A DNA stretch of 64,000 bases. It comes from Lumnitzera littorea (lineage: Eukaryota; Streptophyta; Magnoliopsida; Myrtales; Combretaceae). The notes below the pieces were generated by a model that was not told the origin of the DNA, made no database searches, and was given only the letters and a program-made list of their open reading frames with translations. The stretch lies in contig JAMXBB010000002.1 in assembly GCA_024138015.1 (NCBI GenBank), positions 14,865,330 to 14,929,329 on the forward strand, given 5' to 3'. Both the position numbers and the translations under genes were made by a program. Below, one piece after another: positions 21,051 to 34,178 of this stretch (position 1 is its first letter; every line of letters begins with the position of its first letter).

Positions 21051-21958
21051 AGGAAATTAATCATCTTAATTCAACTTTTCTTAATTTATCTCAATTTATT
21101 GGCTTTAAATGTTACCATATGTAACTAATATTTGTAATTATAAAAAAGAAGACGACATCGTAATGATGTCACAATATAGTCTAAAAATCTAAATAATTTC
21201 AACTATTCATTGGTAAATTGAGCAAAATTAAAATTAAGAGATCCCTAAAATACATATATATCATTCACTAGGGAATATGCTGATCTTCTACCTCATTGAA
21301 ATGGCTTTGTCATTTCAGTTTAGAAGGTTATTGTGAAAATGAAATGGAAAAGGAAAGAAAACGATCCTCCCCATCTCCCTAAGGCGCCGAAAGTCTTTTT
21401 AGTTCCTCCATTTGTTTGAATCTTGCAATTCCAATCTTTAAGAATTTTTTTTTCTCCTTTTGCAGAATAGACAAAACTTGAACAAAGGCAATTACAAATA
21501 ATGTTCCCACTCACAATATTTTTTGGATTTATTCACTTGTTTTACTTTTGGGTGGTCCCAGAGACTTGATATTTCGAACATATTTTCCTTTGCGAAAAGA
21601 TTTTGCTGATACTATTCTCGTAACTTGCTTGATGAACTTTAGGATATTGCAGAGATGGGATATGGATCCCGTGAAAGCGGGGAATCGTGTACAGATTGCG
21701 ATAAAGAACAAGACCCTCAACTACTTTTAACTATGAACAGTCACATTCATGTCTAGCTGTAGCCTATAAAGCTATAAACATGTACAGTTGCTTTGGCAGC
21801 CCAACAAAGGTGGAACAGTAGCATAATTCACATGCAATGGGTGCAGTGCAGGTCCTCAGCAGATGAAGTTTCGCAACCTCCCTTGTTCCTCTGTTTGTAC
21901 AAGGAATATAAACAAGAAAAAGGGTGTATTGATTCTGATCTATAGTTACTAAAACCAT
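21051..21958. other. GC-richer non-repeat segment, possible exon at 21548-21730
   Basis: Less AT-rich than its surroundings. A 60-codon plus-strand frame at 21548-21730 (GGPRDLIFRTYFPLRKDFAD, later VKAGNRVQIAIKNKTLNYF) reads like ordinary protein rather than chance, but I do not recognise the family. It has no obvious start context, introns or partner exons. It could be an exon of a decayed gene, an organelle-derived piece, or chance. The minus-strand frame over the same bases is a shadow. Confidence 0.3.
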
Positions 21959-21966
21959 ATTTAAAT

Positions 21967-22750
21967 TAGACCTAGGCATCAAATTGAATCAATTCGACAC
22001 AGGTTTTGAACTGTCGGTTCACGAGTCGGTGATACGGTAAACTGTGATCAGTCCATAAATTGACAGTTTCAAGCAGGTTCACTAAGCTTAGTAATTCAAG
22101 AGCCAATGGTTTGTTTTTTTTTTAATATTTAATTTTTTCTATTAATTTTATTAATTTTTTAAAATATATTAATAATTTCTAATAATACAATCTTCTTTCT
22201 CTCTCTCTTTTTTTTAAGTATTCTAATTCATTAATAATTTTTAATTTTTTTTATTAATTTTCGATTTAATACAATTCCAACTTTTTTATTTTTTACCTTT
22301 AAATTTTATTTTTATTTTCTCATATTCAAATCCTTAACATTTAATAAGTTTTACAAAAAAAACTTATATTAATTGAAATTGAATTTTTTATTTATTCTTA
22401 ACACATAATAAATTTATCATTAGTCATATATCATTAATTTGATAATATTATTTTTCAAAAAATTATCTTTCACCATTACAAATAAAATAACTTTAATATG
22501 TAATGACTTACTAGATATTATTCAATTATTTTTTTTAACTTAATGGCCTTTCTTTCTTTTTTTTTTTTTAAGTAAGTGAATCGACCCGACTGACTCGCCG
22601 ATTTAATAGTCAATCAGTTCGGTGGTTCACGGCTTGCCAGTTTGGACAATTTCACTCAGGCAAATAGCTTAGACTCTTAAAGCCTGGTAATTCGTTAGAG
22701 CGATCGTTTAGACTGATTTACGGTTCAAAACTGATTCTTACCTAAGTTTA
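21967..22750. mobile_element. Non-autonomous hAT-like element 2 (less certain)
   Basis: The left end TAGACCTAGGCATC and the reverse-complemented right end TAAACTTAGGTAAG agree at about 10 of 14 positions. Both ends carry GGTTTTGAACTG / CGGTTCAAAACTG words in inverted orientation. The flanking duplication is poor. Non-coding, about 784 bp, with a T-rich middle. Confidence 0.5.
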
Positions 22751-22758
22751 TATCTAAT

Positions 22759-23785
22759 GTTAAAAACCCGATCCATCAAAATCCTTAGATGCTATATTAA
22801 TATTTTAATGAACTACTTCTCTTAAAATCCCTTTACTTTATTCTTAAGATCTTTCATAAAAATCATTAACATTTTTCTAGTATTTTGCAGGTTCTACTAA
22901 TATATTTTAACCAATCAAAAATTAAAAAGATTTTTAAAAAATGGCTTTACAAGTTCCTTTCCAGAAAAACCCTTTGCTTGGGCATTGTGGGAAAGAACCA
23001 ATTGCCAACGATGCTTGAAATCGGGAACCATGGCAGGTCCCAGTGTTAAACTTGGACTGGACAATTAATAATAGGCTCAAAATCAAAGATGAACATTATC
23101 TCTCCGAAACTTTATTATTTAAGTAAACAAACCGAATTACTTGCCAGTTTTTAATTGAAAGACATGGCTCTATTTTGTGGGTTGGAAGATTTTGGCAATG
23201 AAGGTGGTAACTTTATAAATTCTAGATTCGTTTTCATGGTTGGATCCATAAATTGGTTGTGGCAATACGATTTGAACGCTCTCGGCTCATGATGCCTATC
23301 AAGTTCAGAGCCAAATTGATCATCGTGCTTCAAAAAATGAAAAATAAAATATAAAATATTAATTAGCTTGCAGTGATAATGATAAATATGAATGAATAAA
23401 AATAAAATACGTGCTAATAATAAACGCTAGAACATTATAGAGGAAAAAGACAAATAATTCGAGTTATCAAATAAAAAGATGGATTAATTAATTAGAGCAG
23501 CCTCATAATATATAATATATGTATATATATTTGGCCAACAACCACATAATTTTTCCAATTTATTATTTTTTTGTGTAAATAATTAATATGAAAACAATTT
23601 TAGGCGAAAGTCAATTACGGAAAATACAATAAAATGTTCCCCCATGAAATTGTCTGACCGTACTCTCTATCCAACACATGAGGCTAAAATGACAAACGGG
23701 GCCTAGGAAATGGGCTTTACCTTACCTGCTGGATCAATTTGTAACCTTCGAGAGAAACTTATTTTGCATAGGTCCTGGGACAAGG
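22759..23785. other. Spacer, nothing recognised
   Basis: No gene or RNA feature. Short frames here show no family signature. Confidence 0.45.
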
Positions 23786-23793
23786 GTTTTTAC

Positions 23794-24607
23794 TAGAGGT
23801 TTTAATTTATGGTCAAACTGTTTAACTTATTTTTAAAATGAGTTTGGGTTAGATTGTTTTAGCTTATATAAAAGTGAACCGTTTTGGCTTAATCCGTTTA
23901 ACCTATCAGTTCTAGTGAGCTAACCCGTAACGGGCTGGGTTGACTTGCTTTTTATTAGTTTCGGTTTTGGACGGGATGGCTACATTAGTACATTGCATGT
24001 CTACTGACTACTGCGCTTACAGTACCAAGGGACATGATTGACAGGATTATTTGGGGACAACAAAAACTTCATATTAAATTATCAAAGAGTAAGAATGGGG
24101 ATGAAGAATAGTCCATAACGTTGCCATTGGGGCCGAAAAGCTCAAAACTAGCAACATCAAGCCATGTTTTATATCAATTTTGAAGACTCAATGAGTTGTC
24201 AAGTTAGTGTCCTTGAGTTGATAGCAGAACTCAATAAAGACAAGCAGTTATATCATTATTCGGTTTTACCCTTAGTACGAGGATTACATGTCTAATAACA
24301 AAAATTTTTATTAAAAGATAAGATGGTTAATAAGAATATTTTGATAATTTTTTTAAATACCTAATTTGATGATGACATAATCGAACAACACATGCTAATT
24401 AACTTTTTACAACTTATTTTTAATTTATTAATTCCATTAAAAAGTTAGTGGGTTGACCCGTTTAACCCGTGGGCCAAAGTAAGTTAGGTTGGGCCAATAA
24501 AATTTTAGCCCGTTTATAAAGTGGGCTAGAATTAATTAACTTATTTAACCTGTGGATCAAAATAAATCGGATTGGATTGGCCCATTTAACTCACTTGTAC
24601 ACCTCTA
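23794..24607. mobile_element. Non-autonomous hAT-like element 3 with perfect target duplication
   Basis: Flanked by identical GTTTTTAC at 23786-23793 and 24608-24615. Ends are TAGAGGTTTTAAT and, reverse-complemented, TAGAGGTGTACAA. Subterminal regions carry inverted GGGTTGACCCGTTTAACC-like words. It is 814 bp and lacks a transposase frame. The 8-base duplication and TAG..G termini fit the hAT superfamily. Confidence 0.83.
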
Positions 24608-24615
24608 GTTTTTAC

Positions 24616-24916
24616 ATCTATTTAATTAGCCTATAGACATTTTATGATGTCTTTCTTGAAACAAAAGATCTACGCAGCTAAATTTGACACTGGAGGTCTG
24701 TTTGATTTACCCATTTCATTTTTTTTGTTTTTACCCCTTTTTAGGCCATATTTTGATTTCTCCATTTCAGTTAATGTCCTGTGTGTTCTTTAATTTGAAT
24801 AAATTTCCTTAATTATTCGGTTCTCTATGTGATTGATAATTTCATTCATATAGGTCACGGTGTTTTGCTATTTTATTACTTGAGGCATTGATCTCTTGGA
24901 AAACAAATTCATTTCG
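24616..24916. other. Spacer
   Basis: AT-rich, nothing recognised. Confidence 0.45.
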
Positions 24917-25108
24917 TACTATATACCATGTGTTATATATATATATGCTATCTAAATAGTAATAAAATGTTGAAATGAATAATAATGAAGGGATAGTTTC
25001 TAAATCAATTACTATCGATGAATTATACACATCATATATGTTAATATTTTATTAGTATTTACATATTACATGTACAAAAAATATAATATATAAGTCGAGT
25101 ATTACTAC
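24917..25108. mobile_element. MITE-like inverted-repeat element, copy 2
   Basis: Same family as 511-695: on the minus strand it holds TGTAAATACTAATAAAATAT, identical to copy 1 over 20 bases, and the left half is a diverged inverted version (AATAGTAATAAAATGTT). About 190 bp, non-coding, ends approximate. Confidence 0.5.
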
Positions 25109-25724
25109 AAGGAGAAAAAAAAAAATACCATGAGAGGTACAAAAATGGGGAATAGAGTGGATAGAGATCCTAAGTCAATGGCTATTCCTAGTAACACCTT
25201 GATTTACTCTATTTTATATAGTCACATAAGTTTTGGCTAATGCTACCCACCATGTACTTACTCTACCCACCCAATACCTACTAACTCCTAAACTCAACAC
25301 ATACGCAAGGTCGAAGTTCATTTGCTCAATGGTAAAAACCTAAAGAATATTACATCATTCGTTCACTTGTCACCTCTCATTTTTTTCATAAGTAATATCA
25401 TTAACCTTGTTCTTTTGACTCTCACTTCCTTTGTTGACTCTCATTTTCTTTTTGCTGCCTCTTAATTTTTGTTGAAATTGTTTAATCTTGTTTTATTTTA
25501 TTGTATTATGTTTAACACTAAATGATCTAACATTAGTAAAAATACTGTAATGAGTATAGTGCCAATATTTATTCTAAACAAGTAAATCTAAATCTTATTT
25601 GTAATTTTGTGATAAATTGCTTAGAGTTAGTCTTCATGAGAAATATGTGATTGAAAAAAATTATATCATTAAATTGCTAGAGCTTACAAGCTCAATGAAC
25701 ATATTGGTTTCAAATAAGCATTAA
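25109..25724. other. Spacer, nothing recognised
   Basis: AT-rich, with a CT-rich patch near 25370-25470. No gene. Confidence 0.45.
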
Positions 25725-26215
25725 AACTAAAGGGTCACTCAACAACATACCTTAAAAAGTTTGTACAATGAAAAGCACCCTCCTAACGTAACTATCTTTG
25801 AATTACGATTTTCAACTTTGCCGTAACCTCCTCTCCTGTCACTTAATTTAACTAAAGTAAGGAAATAACTATTTTAACTATCTTCATCAAAAGAAATTCA
25901 TGTTTATTTCAAGAATCCTAGTTATTACCCCTAATGGGTTACAATGTACATTAAGTTGGATGTTAAATCAAGTTTGAGTTAATCGTATTTAGGGTGATCC
26001 ACTAAACTCAAACAATTCAAACATAATAATATTTATTAAACAACCATAACATGGAGCTCAACTCTCATCATAGCAAATTAATTTTTAAATACAAGCGCTA
26101 TACACATATAAATAACTAACTACAATTACAAGCAAATATATATCAGAATCTTTAGATATTCTGAAATAATATCTCAAAATACCATGAAGCATTGATCTCG
26201 CTTATTTAAACTTCT
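25725..26215 (-). mobile_element. Fragment of the TGTCACGCCCCGAAC-type LTR family
   Basis: Collinear with about 36655-37120 of the better-preserved LTR. Shared words include ACCCTCC/GCACCCTCCTAAC, CCGTAACCTCCTCTCCTGTC, AACTATTTTAACTATC and CATGAAGCATTGATCTCGCTT. Both ends of the LTR are missing. Orientation follows that assigned to the family. Confidence 0.65.
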
Positions 26216-29200
26216 AATGTACAGTTTCAATTTTGTTATTACTATTATTATCATAATCCCATTCATAATTACTATAATCATATACCATGTAGTACATGAA
26301 TAATCAACTAGTGAGAAGGTTTTGTTTTCTTTTTTCTCTTCATTGCTAGCTGATAATAAAGGTATAAACATTATAATTTATATATATTTCCTTTCTTATC
26401 AAAGTTAGTGTGACTATTTTATTATTATATAACTTTTTTTCCTTCCTTTTTTAATACTATATATATATATATATATATATAATGCATTTTACTCTAGTCG
26501 TTTATGTGTAATATAATGGAAGTAATACTTTAGGTATGTTTCTATTCGATTATATATAATAGATAGAGTTTTCATTTAACAAATACTTGTAAGAATTTTA
26601 AAATTCAATTTCTCTGAACTTGACATTACAAATATAGAACAGGACTAATGGCATACCTTTCAATAAAGTTTGGTAAAGAAATTCTTAAATTAAAGAATGT
26701 CCTCCGATACTAACGTGATGGCAGTGGTGGCCTATTGTTATTTAATGGTGTCCTCAACGGCAGTATGTTGTGTTGAATAGTAGATGACAGTAATCATGAT
26801 GGCACATGACTACATTTCCATTCCCCAACATTACAACTCCCTATCGTTTCGTTTTAATTCCTAAATAATTAGATGCTTAAAAATTTAGGACACGAGATCC
26901 TTTTATAAGTTTCATGGGCGATGGAGATTGGCTTCTCCATCTTGTATACAAGTCATCTTAATAAGTGATAATGATATATATATATATATAGCACTTATCC
27001 TGACAATCCAACCACAATTTCCTACCGTGCCACATGTCAGGAGAGTTCATTTCTCACCGTTTGTTCCTCTTATGCCAATAAACCACACTCTTTTTTTTTT
27101 TTTTTCTTTTTTAATGTATCATGATATATTAAAAATTATATTAACTCTCTGTTAGTTAAAACAAAAATCCAACTTAGTATTTTGCTACTTGTTAGTTTAC
27201 AATATTGTCAAGTGTTGAGGTTTTAGTCAATCTAGCTAGGTTTCACATTTTTGTACTCATATATCATTCATGCTCTCACATTCTAATCCACATCCATATA
27301 TCTAGTTAACAAAAGTTTGATAAATTAACTTATTCAATTTAAGAAATAGAACAATTTAAGTTAAAATTATTTGCTCGTCCTAATGGCTTGTAACAACCAT
27401 GATCTGAAGGTGTCCTTCCTAAATTTATCCAAATAATTATATTCATTTTAATATCCCATGGTCGTACCTATTTTAAGGTGATTCAATTACTCTACATTAA
27501 ATTCAGCTATGTCTAAGGGAGGGGACAAAATATGCTTATTTCTTTCTCTTTTTTTTTTTTTTGGCTTTTTTAAATATATGGATAATATATATCCATTTGC
27601 TATCGAGGTTGCCGACCCATTTCCTCCTATTAGCTTTCAAATAGTTTACTAGGCAGTGATATTAAGAATTTGAATTACGGCTAGACTTAATCATTTCCAG
27701 ATGGTCCAATATCATCCTTTATGATCGTGTTTTGTATGATTCTTCGAATGTATTTCATCTTGATATAACAATAGATGTTTCATGCTACTCTTTAAAAACA
27801 GTTGACCATTGCATTATACATTTAATCACAGTTCTTTTCTTTTGTAGGTAGTTTAAGTTTTATCGGCAAAAAATATTAATTGTACTTCATCTTATTTATT
27901 CTTTTCAACTTTTAGGGTCTCTTATTACCATTTAGTCCATGCATATATATAATTTCCTAAGTAAATGTATGTTTGTTCACTTCCTAATTTATCACCTTTT
28001 CACATTACGAAGTCAATTACTACATGTGGTCATTTCAATATGATTAATTTTTTTTTTGTTTAATTAATCTTTTATTTTTTTAAATTTTTTTAGGCCATGT
28101 TTGGCCAGGGACTTTAATCTCCATGTGCCAAGTGATGGTTTCCTAGTTTCATTTAAACCTTTTTTATTTTTTCTATCTTTTTCTTCTTTTTTTTTTTTTT
28201 TTTATAATTTCTATATTTTTGTTATATGTTGGATCTCAATATACGAATTCTCAATAAATAACGATCCAAATTGTTATTTTATATTATAACAAACTTCATT
28301 CATTTACATTCCTTATTTTTACCAATAAACTTTTACGAGTTGGTCTCTATTACTTGCAAGCTTATTCAAAGAACGGTTGTGGATTGCCTAATTTAAATAG
28401 TAATATCCTAACTGCTAATTTGCAAGGTCTCACCTATAAAAGAAAATTTCATAAATTCTATAAGATATTTTATGTCCAATGAGTATAAGCTATGGGGTGG
28501 TTCCTCATATTCCACTCATCCCTTGGGCTAGGCGGAGAGAGCCTTAGTGTAGACGGTGGTTTATTTGTCTATATAGCCTTTTAAAAAAAAAAAAAAGATT
28601 TATCCCGCATGGAATGGCCTATTTCCATATAACTCTCTCAAACTGTACAAATACAACTTATGCGACTTTTTGTGTTTTATTGTATTTAGTTCCAGTTTTA
28701 TCATAAACACCAGAGAGACTTTAGATTGGGCGATTTTTTATTTTTTATTTTTATAACTCATTTGTACACAATCTTTTTTTAGTGATCACTTCTTTTTTTG
28801 TCGTTAGGTTTTTTACATCAACGCATGGATTTGCCACGTAAGCCTTGGTGTTTATTTTTCTCTCTTCCATTTGTTATTGGTGTCATATTATTTGAAATTA
28901 ATCATTATATCATTGTTGATTTTTCGCTCCAATTAGCCAACAATAAAAAGGACAGAGAAAGAAAGAATGAAAGTAAAAATTAAGATAAAGAAAATAACAA
29001 CACAAAGGTAGAATAATGGAATTAATGAACGATATGAGATAAATATATGCATGCACATACATATTAATTTATGTGAATAGAATATATTTTTATCAAATAC
29101 TAAGTAAATATATGGGAATATAATTATTATGATATATTAAGTAATATAATATAACAATAATAACAGTATAATTAATATTCCTTTATTTTTCAATTTTAAA

Positions 29201-29330
29201 ATTATGTTAGGTTATTGATCTAATATACCTTTTATTTTTATTGTATATGCAAAATGTATATAATATCTACATATATAATAAGAAATCAAATAATTATAAA
29301 TAAATAAAAAATATAAATATATATGTATAC
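26216..29330. other. Long AT-rich intergenic stretch without gene
   Basis: Contains a perfect (AT) run of about 24 bases at 26457-26480, several long T-runs (27091-27105, 28187-28203) and short chance frames rich in F, L and I. None shows a domain, start context or splice pattern I can support. No RNA gene seen. Confidence 0.5.
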
Positions 29331-30083
29331 TATCACACTTCAAATTAGAGAGTCGTAATAACTTTATCATATAAACCAATCTATGTTTAAAGTTAGCTGC
29401 CTTAGCTACTAACGTAAATATAGCTTACATAAGACGTTTACCATTTCACTGCTTAGAAACATTTCGTTTAGTACCCGATAAGAATTAACCTATGGTACAA
29501 TTTTTCAAAATAAAAATAATTTTTATAGTTTAAATTCATAAGAAAATCAAGTTTTATAAATATAAAGAATCTTAAATTTACTAAAAATTTCAAGAACTTA
29601 CATTGTTACGAAAAGATATAAGATCTTCAAAAGTTTTATTAAAAATTGAACATTAGCTAAGAATTAAGGGTCACCTGAGGAGACTCTATTGGTTTTCCTT
29701 GAAATTAGCACAGTCAATAAATCAAATAGAAATCTAATTAGGTAATCTTGAATCTCACTTCTCGACATTGTTCTTTAGTCTTTTGGAACTGGAAATAATA
29801 TTGGTGAATCTACTGAGGAAACCTACACAGCTATAAGGGAACGGGTGACAACTTGCTCAGTAAGTGAGATGGAGATAATCGCATATATCTAACATAAAGC
29901 AATCAGGGCTATCAAGCAAGTTTAGTTAGATACAATATATGATCAAGTAACATATCATCATATGAAGTTGACTAGTTGTCATGAGATTAGAGAAATTACA
30001 TCTGCTTTAATCCAAGTTCGAGGAGTTTAACACCATGCACTCACGAATTTGGTCACCAAACCGAGACTTGTGCAATGAAGAAC
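29331..30083 (-). mobile_element. Old LTR, first part (interrupted by 30084-35474)
   Basis: Starts TATCACACTT, a decayed form of the family start TGTCACGCCC. It follows the LTRs at 35943 and 52216 through ATATAAACCAATCTA, the splice-like box (ACTTGCTCAGTAAGTGAGAT) and GACTTGTGCAATGAAGA. It is interrupted exactly at AGAAC by a Tat/Athila-type element and resumes at 35475. It is the oldest-looking copy of this family here. Confidence 0.75.
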
Positions 30084-31376
30084 TGATATAAGGTAAGTGT
30101 ACTTATCAGTTTTCATATAACAGATGTGAGTCTGAGGCAATCCCTAAGAGACCTCGGGTACTAATATTAACCTTGGCTCTATTATCTAACTAGAAAATTA
30201 TGATGAATTGAATAAATTAAAAATACAAAAAATTAACAAACTAATCTAATTATAAGAATTTACTAAGTAATTTAGAAAGTGATAAAATTAAGAACGACTT
30301 TAAGAAGGCAAATAACGTATTTAGGAATTGTTACCCCTACTGTTTAACATCTTATCGCTTCAAATATATCCAATTCCATCTTTATCATTCTTAATCGGAG
30401 GGATTTGTAATTAAAGTTAAAACCTTTCTCAAGTATATTAACGCTAACCCTAAATTAATTATTGGAATATCTTCATTTAGTAATATAATTTAGAATTACA
30501 TTAATGTACAATGAATTTCTATACAAAAATAAGAACTTTCCAAAAGAATCATACATCTTATCTCTAAATACACATGTAATTCTCTTCAATTATGTTAAGA
30601 TCTCATTACCCATATGATTTCTCAATCATTATGCATGATGTCATAAATTGATACATTAGAAATATCAATTAACAATGAAAACACATAATTTAATAAAAAA
30701 GGATAGAAACTTTATTGAAAATTATTAATAAATCCAATAGTCACATAAAACCCTAGATTCTACAATCCTAAATACAAGAATCTTAAGCTATCATGATGAA
30801 ATTAGAATAAAGCTGCAACAAAATCAAGAAGTAAAACATGAAAAAACCCTTTTTATTGATGAGAAATCTCTTCAATCTTAAAGTTGGGAGATATTTCCGC
30901 CTTTTTCTCATTCTTCTCTTTAAGTCTCTTCTCCTTGGAATGTTAAAAGTTATGGGCAAAACCCTTACAAATCCTTGTACAATACATTATGAAGTTTCTT
31001 TTTGTGTCACCAGATACAATCTAGGACATAGTTATGTCCCTAGGTTTTCTAACTCACTAACTTTAGCGCAAAAAATCATCCTAGGTGGGATACAGCCTGG
31101 GGATACAATTGTGTCTCAAATTGTGTAACTTTTTGACAAAAAATTTGCTACTTTCATTTACTTTTTATATAACTTTAAAACTTTATAACTCATTCATTTG
31201 AACTTTCAATTGAGTTAAACTTGATTCCTTTTATTCGTTTTCAATCCAAGAATGTGTTCAAACCTTAAAATCAAAATTTCACTTAATTAATTATCAATTT
31301 CTTTAACAACAACAAAAAATATAAGGAAAATGCTATAAAATTACCATATAAAGTGTATTTAAAATAAAATTTATCA
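30084..31376 (-). repeat. 3' LTR of the Tat/Athila-type element
   Basis: Direct copy of 34179-35474, sharing e.g. GAACGACTTTAAGAAGGCAA / GAACGATTTTAAGAAGGCAA and ATAAAGTGTATTTAAAATAA at its end. Starts TGATATAAGG and ends TTATCA. The frame at 30838-31128 inside it has no family signature and is a chance frame. Confidence 0.88.
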
Positions 31377-31904
31377 AACTTTCCTATACTTAAACATTTG
31401 CTTGTCCCTAAGCAAATAAATCAAAACAAAAATTTTAGGATAAGAAATGCTAATTAAAATTTATTACTACTTAGGAAACCGGCGAATAAATACACTTGAT
31501 CCAAAGAAAACCAGAAAATCATTTTCAATTAACTTGCAATAATAAAATCAATCAATTTCACCCTTAATAATTTATTAATTTCACCTGACTAGATTCAAAT
31601 GCTCCAACAATACTTAATATTAGAGTTCACTAGTTAATCTATTCAAGTTAAAGTTTACCCGAGTCATTTAACTAAGAATTCCTAAACTCGAAATTGAATT
31701 GAACATCTTGCTAGCTAGGAGAGAGTTATAAAAATTTTGTCCATTTAACTAAAGTGTATATAATTCTTTCTTTAATCTTACCAAACGCTACAATCCAAAA
31801 CAAACACATTTTACATCTACTCATCCTTCTAGTTTATGCTTTTGTTGGAAGGTTTTTAAATTTACTTTATTTAAGCAGAATTTCCTTTAAAGGACGATTA
31901 TGTT

Positions 31905-32185
31905 AGTAGAAGGAAAGGATCTTACTTATAATAGACCAAGATTGATCCATATCAACTTAGTCCTCATATTAGTAATAGGAAAGAACTTTACTCTTTTGAT
32001 GGACTAAGGCCAATGCATACCAACTCTCTCTCTTTTTTTTTTTTTGCATTGGTATTGGCATTGGGACTCAATCTTGCTCTTCTAACGGACTAAGATAAGT
32101 CCTTACCAATTTATCTTATTGGCATTGGCAGTGAGATTCAACCTCACCCTTTTAACAAACTAAGGTGAATCCTTACCAATTTTTT
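31905..32185. repeat. Degenerate tandem repeats near the 3' LTR
   Basis: About four irregular units (roughly 60-96 bp) share GGACTAAGATAAGTCCTTACC-like, TTGGCATTGGCAGTGAG-like and CAACCTCACCCTTTTAAC-like words, with starts near 31933, 32001, 32097 and 32157. They lie about 0.5 kb inside the 3' LTR. Tandem repeats in this position are a known trait of Tat/Ogre elements. Confidence 0.6.
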
Positions 32186-32917
32186 TTCTTTTTATTTTAC
32201 TCTTCATGCACTTATTATTACTTTCTACCTCTAATCATTGAAATTTTTCAGTGATTTCCCAAAAGAAGAATTTCATTTATTTGTTTGTTAAGGATTATAA
32301 GGCTCTAAAAATTTTCAAGAAAAAGATATACATTAAAGTAAATTTAAGAATAACCATGACTAGCTCTCAACTAGTGATGTTACTTCAATCTCAATTCTTA
32401 GAGTCTTGAGTTAAATAACTCATAACTTTGCCCTCTAAAGATTTGACTAATCAATTCTGGTAAAGTATAATAAGATTAATAATGATTGAGATGAAATAAT
32501 CGATTTGGCCCAACACTTCAAATTCCGACATTTTTAATCACTTATTGTAAGTTAACTTAAAAATTAATTGGGCCAAATGTAAATAATTGGTCTCCTAAGT
32601 AGTAACAATCAAAGCATAAAAATCAAAAGCAAAGAGGGGGGAAAAAAAGAAAAATAAAGGATAAAAGGAAAGTTAAAACTTCCTTGATTTAAGCACCTTG
32701 ACACTAAGTTCCTTAAAATTGCCATGCTATGAGATTTCATCCATTGAATCCCTAAAGACCTTGCAAAATAAAGAAAATGAAGTGCATTAAAGAAAAATAG
32801 AGTGAAAACTAAAATTAGAACTACTCCTAAAAGTAAAAAACTTGAATTGCCTCCACCAAGGTCTAATGGGAAAATATCCCATTTCCATAAAGCTAAAGAA
32901 GATGTAGAGGACTTGTT

Positions 32918-33313
32918 TCACAATAAATATATACTCAAGGATGGCTTAATTCCCTCGGAATCACTCATGGTAGTTTTAGCAATAGGAGAAGTTTTAACAA
33001 TAACTATCTCCTTAACCTGAAAAACATATCCTAGAAGCTCTAGGCATTCCATCTTAAGCACCACTTCTCTTGCAAAAGATTCATAATAAAAAAATAAAGA
33101 GGGCTCTATATCAATTGGATTAACTTGTTTGTCAACCTCTTTAATGCCATCAACTAGGTTTAAGAGATTCTCACAATCTTCACTCATGTTATGAAGCACT
33201 TCTAGATTGTAGGAATTAAAGGTTATATTAGTGTTCTCTCCCAACTTATCTTTACTCTTAAAACACTTTGCTTCATATTCATGGTTGCTAAGATCCTCTA
33301 AATTTTCTAACAC
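32918..33313 (-). pseudogene. Unrecognised internal ORF of the Tat/Athila-type element
   Basis: A 131-residue acidic open stretch, the longest part of a minus-strand frame that can be followed with stops from about 33750 to 32750. It might be a worn gag-like or element-specific frame by position, but I see no zinc knuckle or catalytic motif. No function assigned. Confidence 0.35.
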
Positions 33314-34155
33314 CTTTTATCCTTCATTCACTAACTCAGTTTCTCTATTACTTATGAACTCTTTCATGTGTCCTGAATCACTACTCTTAGAAAGGTAGTT
33401 AAAAAACTCATTCTTTGAAGACCTAGAATGGTATACTAAGGTAGTTGAAGGTGGTAAAGAGGCAAAGCTACTAAGGTCAAAGGTGCTACACTTTTCTCAA
33501 TGTTCACTAGCTAACTTCGCCATGGTTTTTCCTTATGATCTCTCATCTACCTGTATAGTAGTTTGATATAGCAAAGCAATTTGGGTATGGATTGCGTTGC
33601 TAGAAGTGTAAGGATCATTGATTTCGTATTTTTCCAAGTAATCTATAAGAATTTTCTCTAGAGATTTCTCTTTTGGTTATGCTTCCTGGAAATTGGAATA
33701 ATGTGTATGTTGGGTATTGAGATTAAAACATTGACAAGAATAATAATGATACCCGCAATATCAACACATAGCCCCATAATCTAAGGGTATGGGGTTTACA
33801 TAATTGCTATAAGAAGAATTCCAATAGCTATCACCTTAATTCCATCAACCATACTCCATATTAATCTTAATAGCCAAGTCAATTCAAATTAATAATTGAA
33901 ATATCCTTAACCCCAATTTACAAACAATAAAATAAAATATGCAAATGCAAAGAAAAAATAAAGTAGATTGCAAAATCAAGTAAATTTCATAAGGTCGTCC
34001 TCTTAATTTCAGAATTGATTTTAATTAAATCTTTTGAGTAGCTTCTTGTCATGCACTACAAAGAGGAAAAATATAAAGCTTAATCTCAGCTTAAAACAAT
34101 TAAAAGAAAATAATGGTTAAACTAATAAAGCTCCAAGTGTTTTTAATATCAAATT

Positions 34156-34172
34156 CCCTGACAATGGCGCCA
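34156..34172 (-). other. Primer-binding site, tRNA-Asp type
   Basis: On the minus strand TGGCGCCATTGTCAGGG lies six bases after the 5' LTR. It resembles the plant Tat/Athila site TGGCGCCGTTGCCGGG, complementary to the 3' end of tRNA-Asp, with transition-type differences. It sets the orientation of the element. Confidence 0.82.
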
Positions 34173-34178
34173 AAAACT

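Noticed and set aside
26457..26480. AT dinucleotide run as a functional element
   Set aside because: A simple microsatellite; similar runs occur near 38233 and 63832 with no common context.
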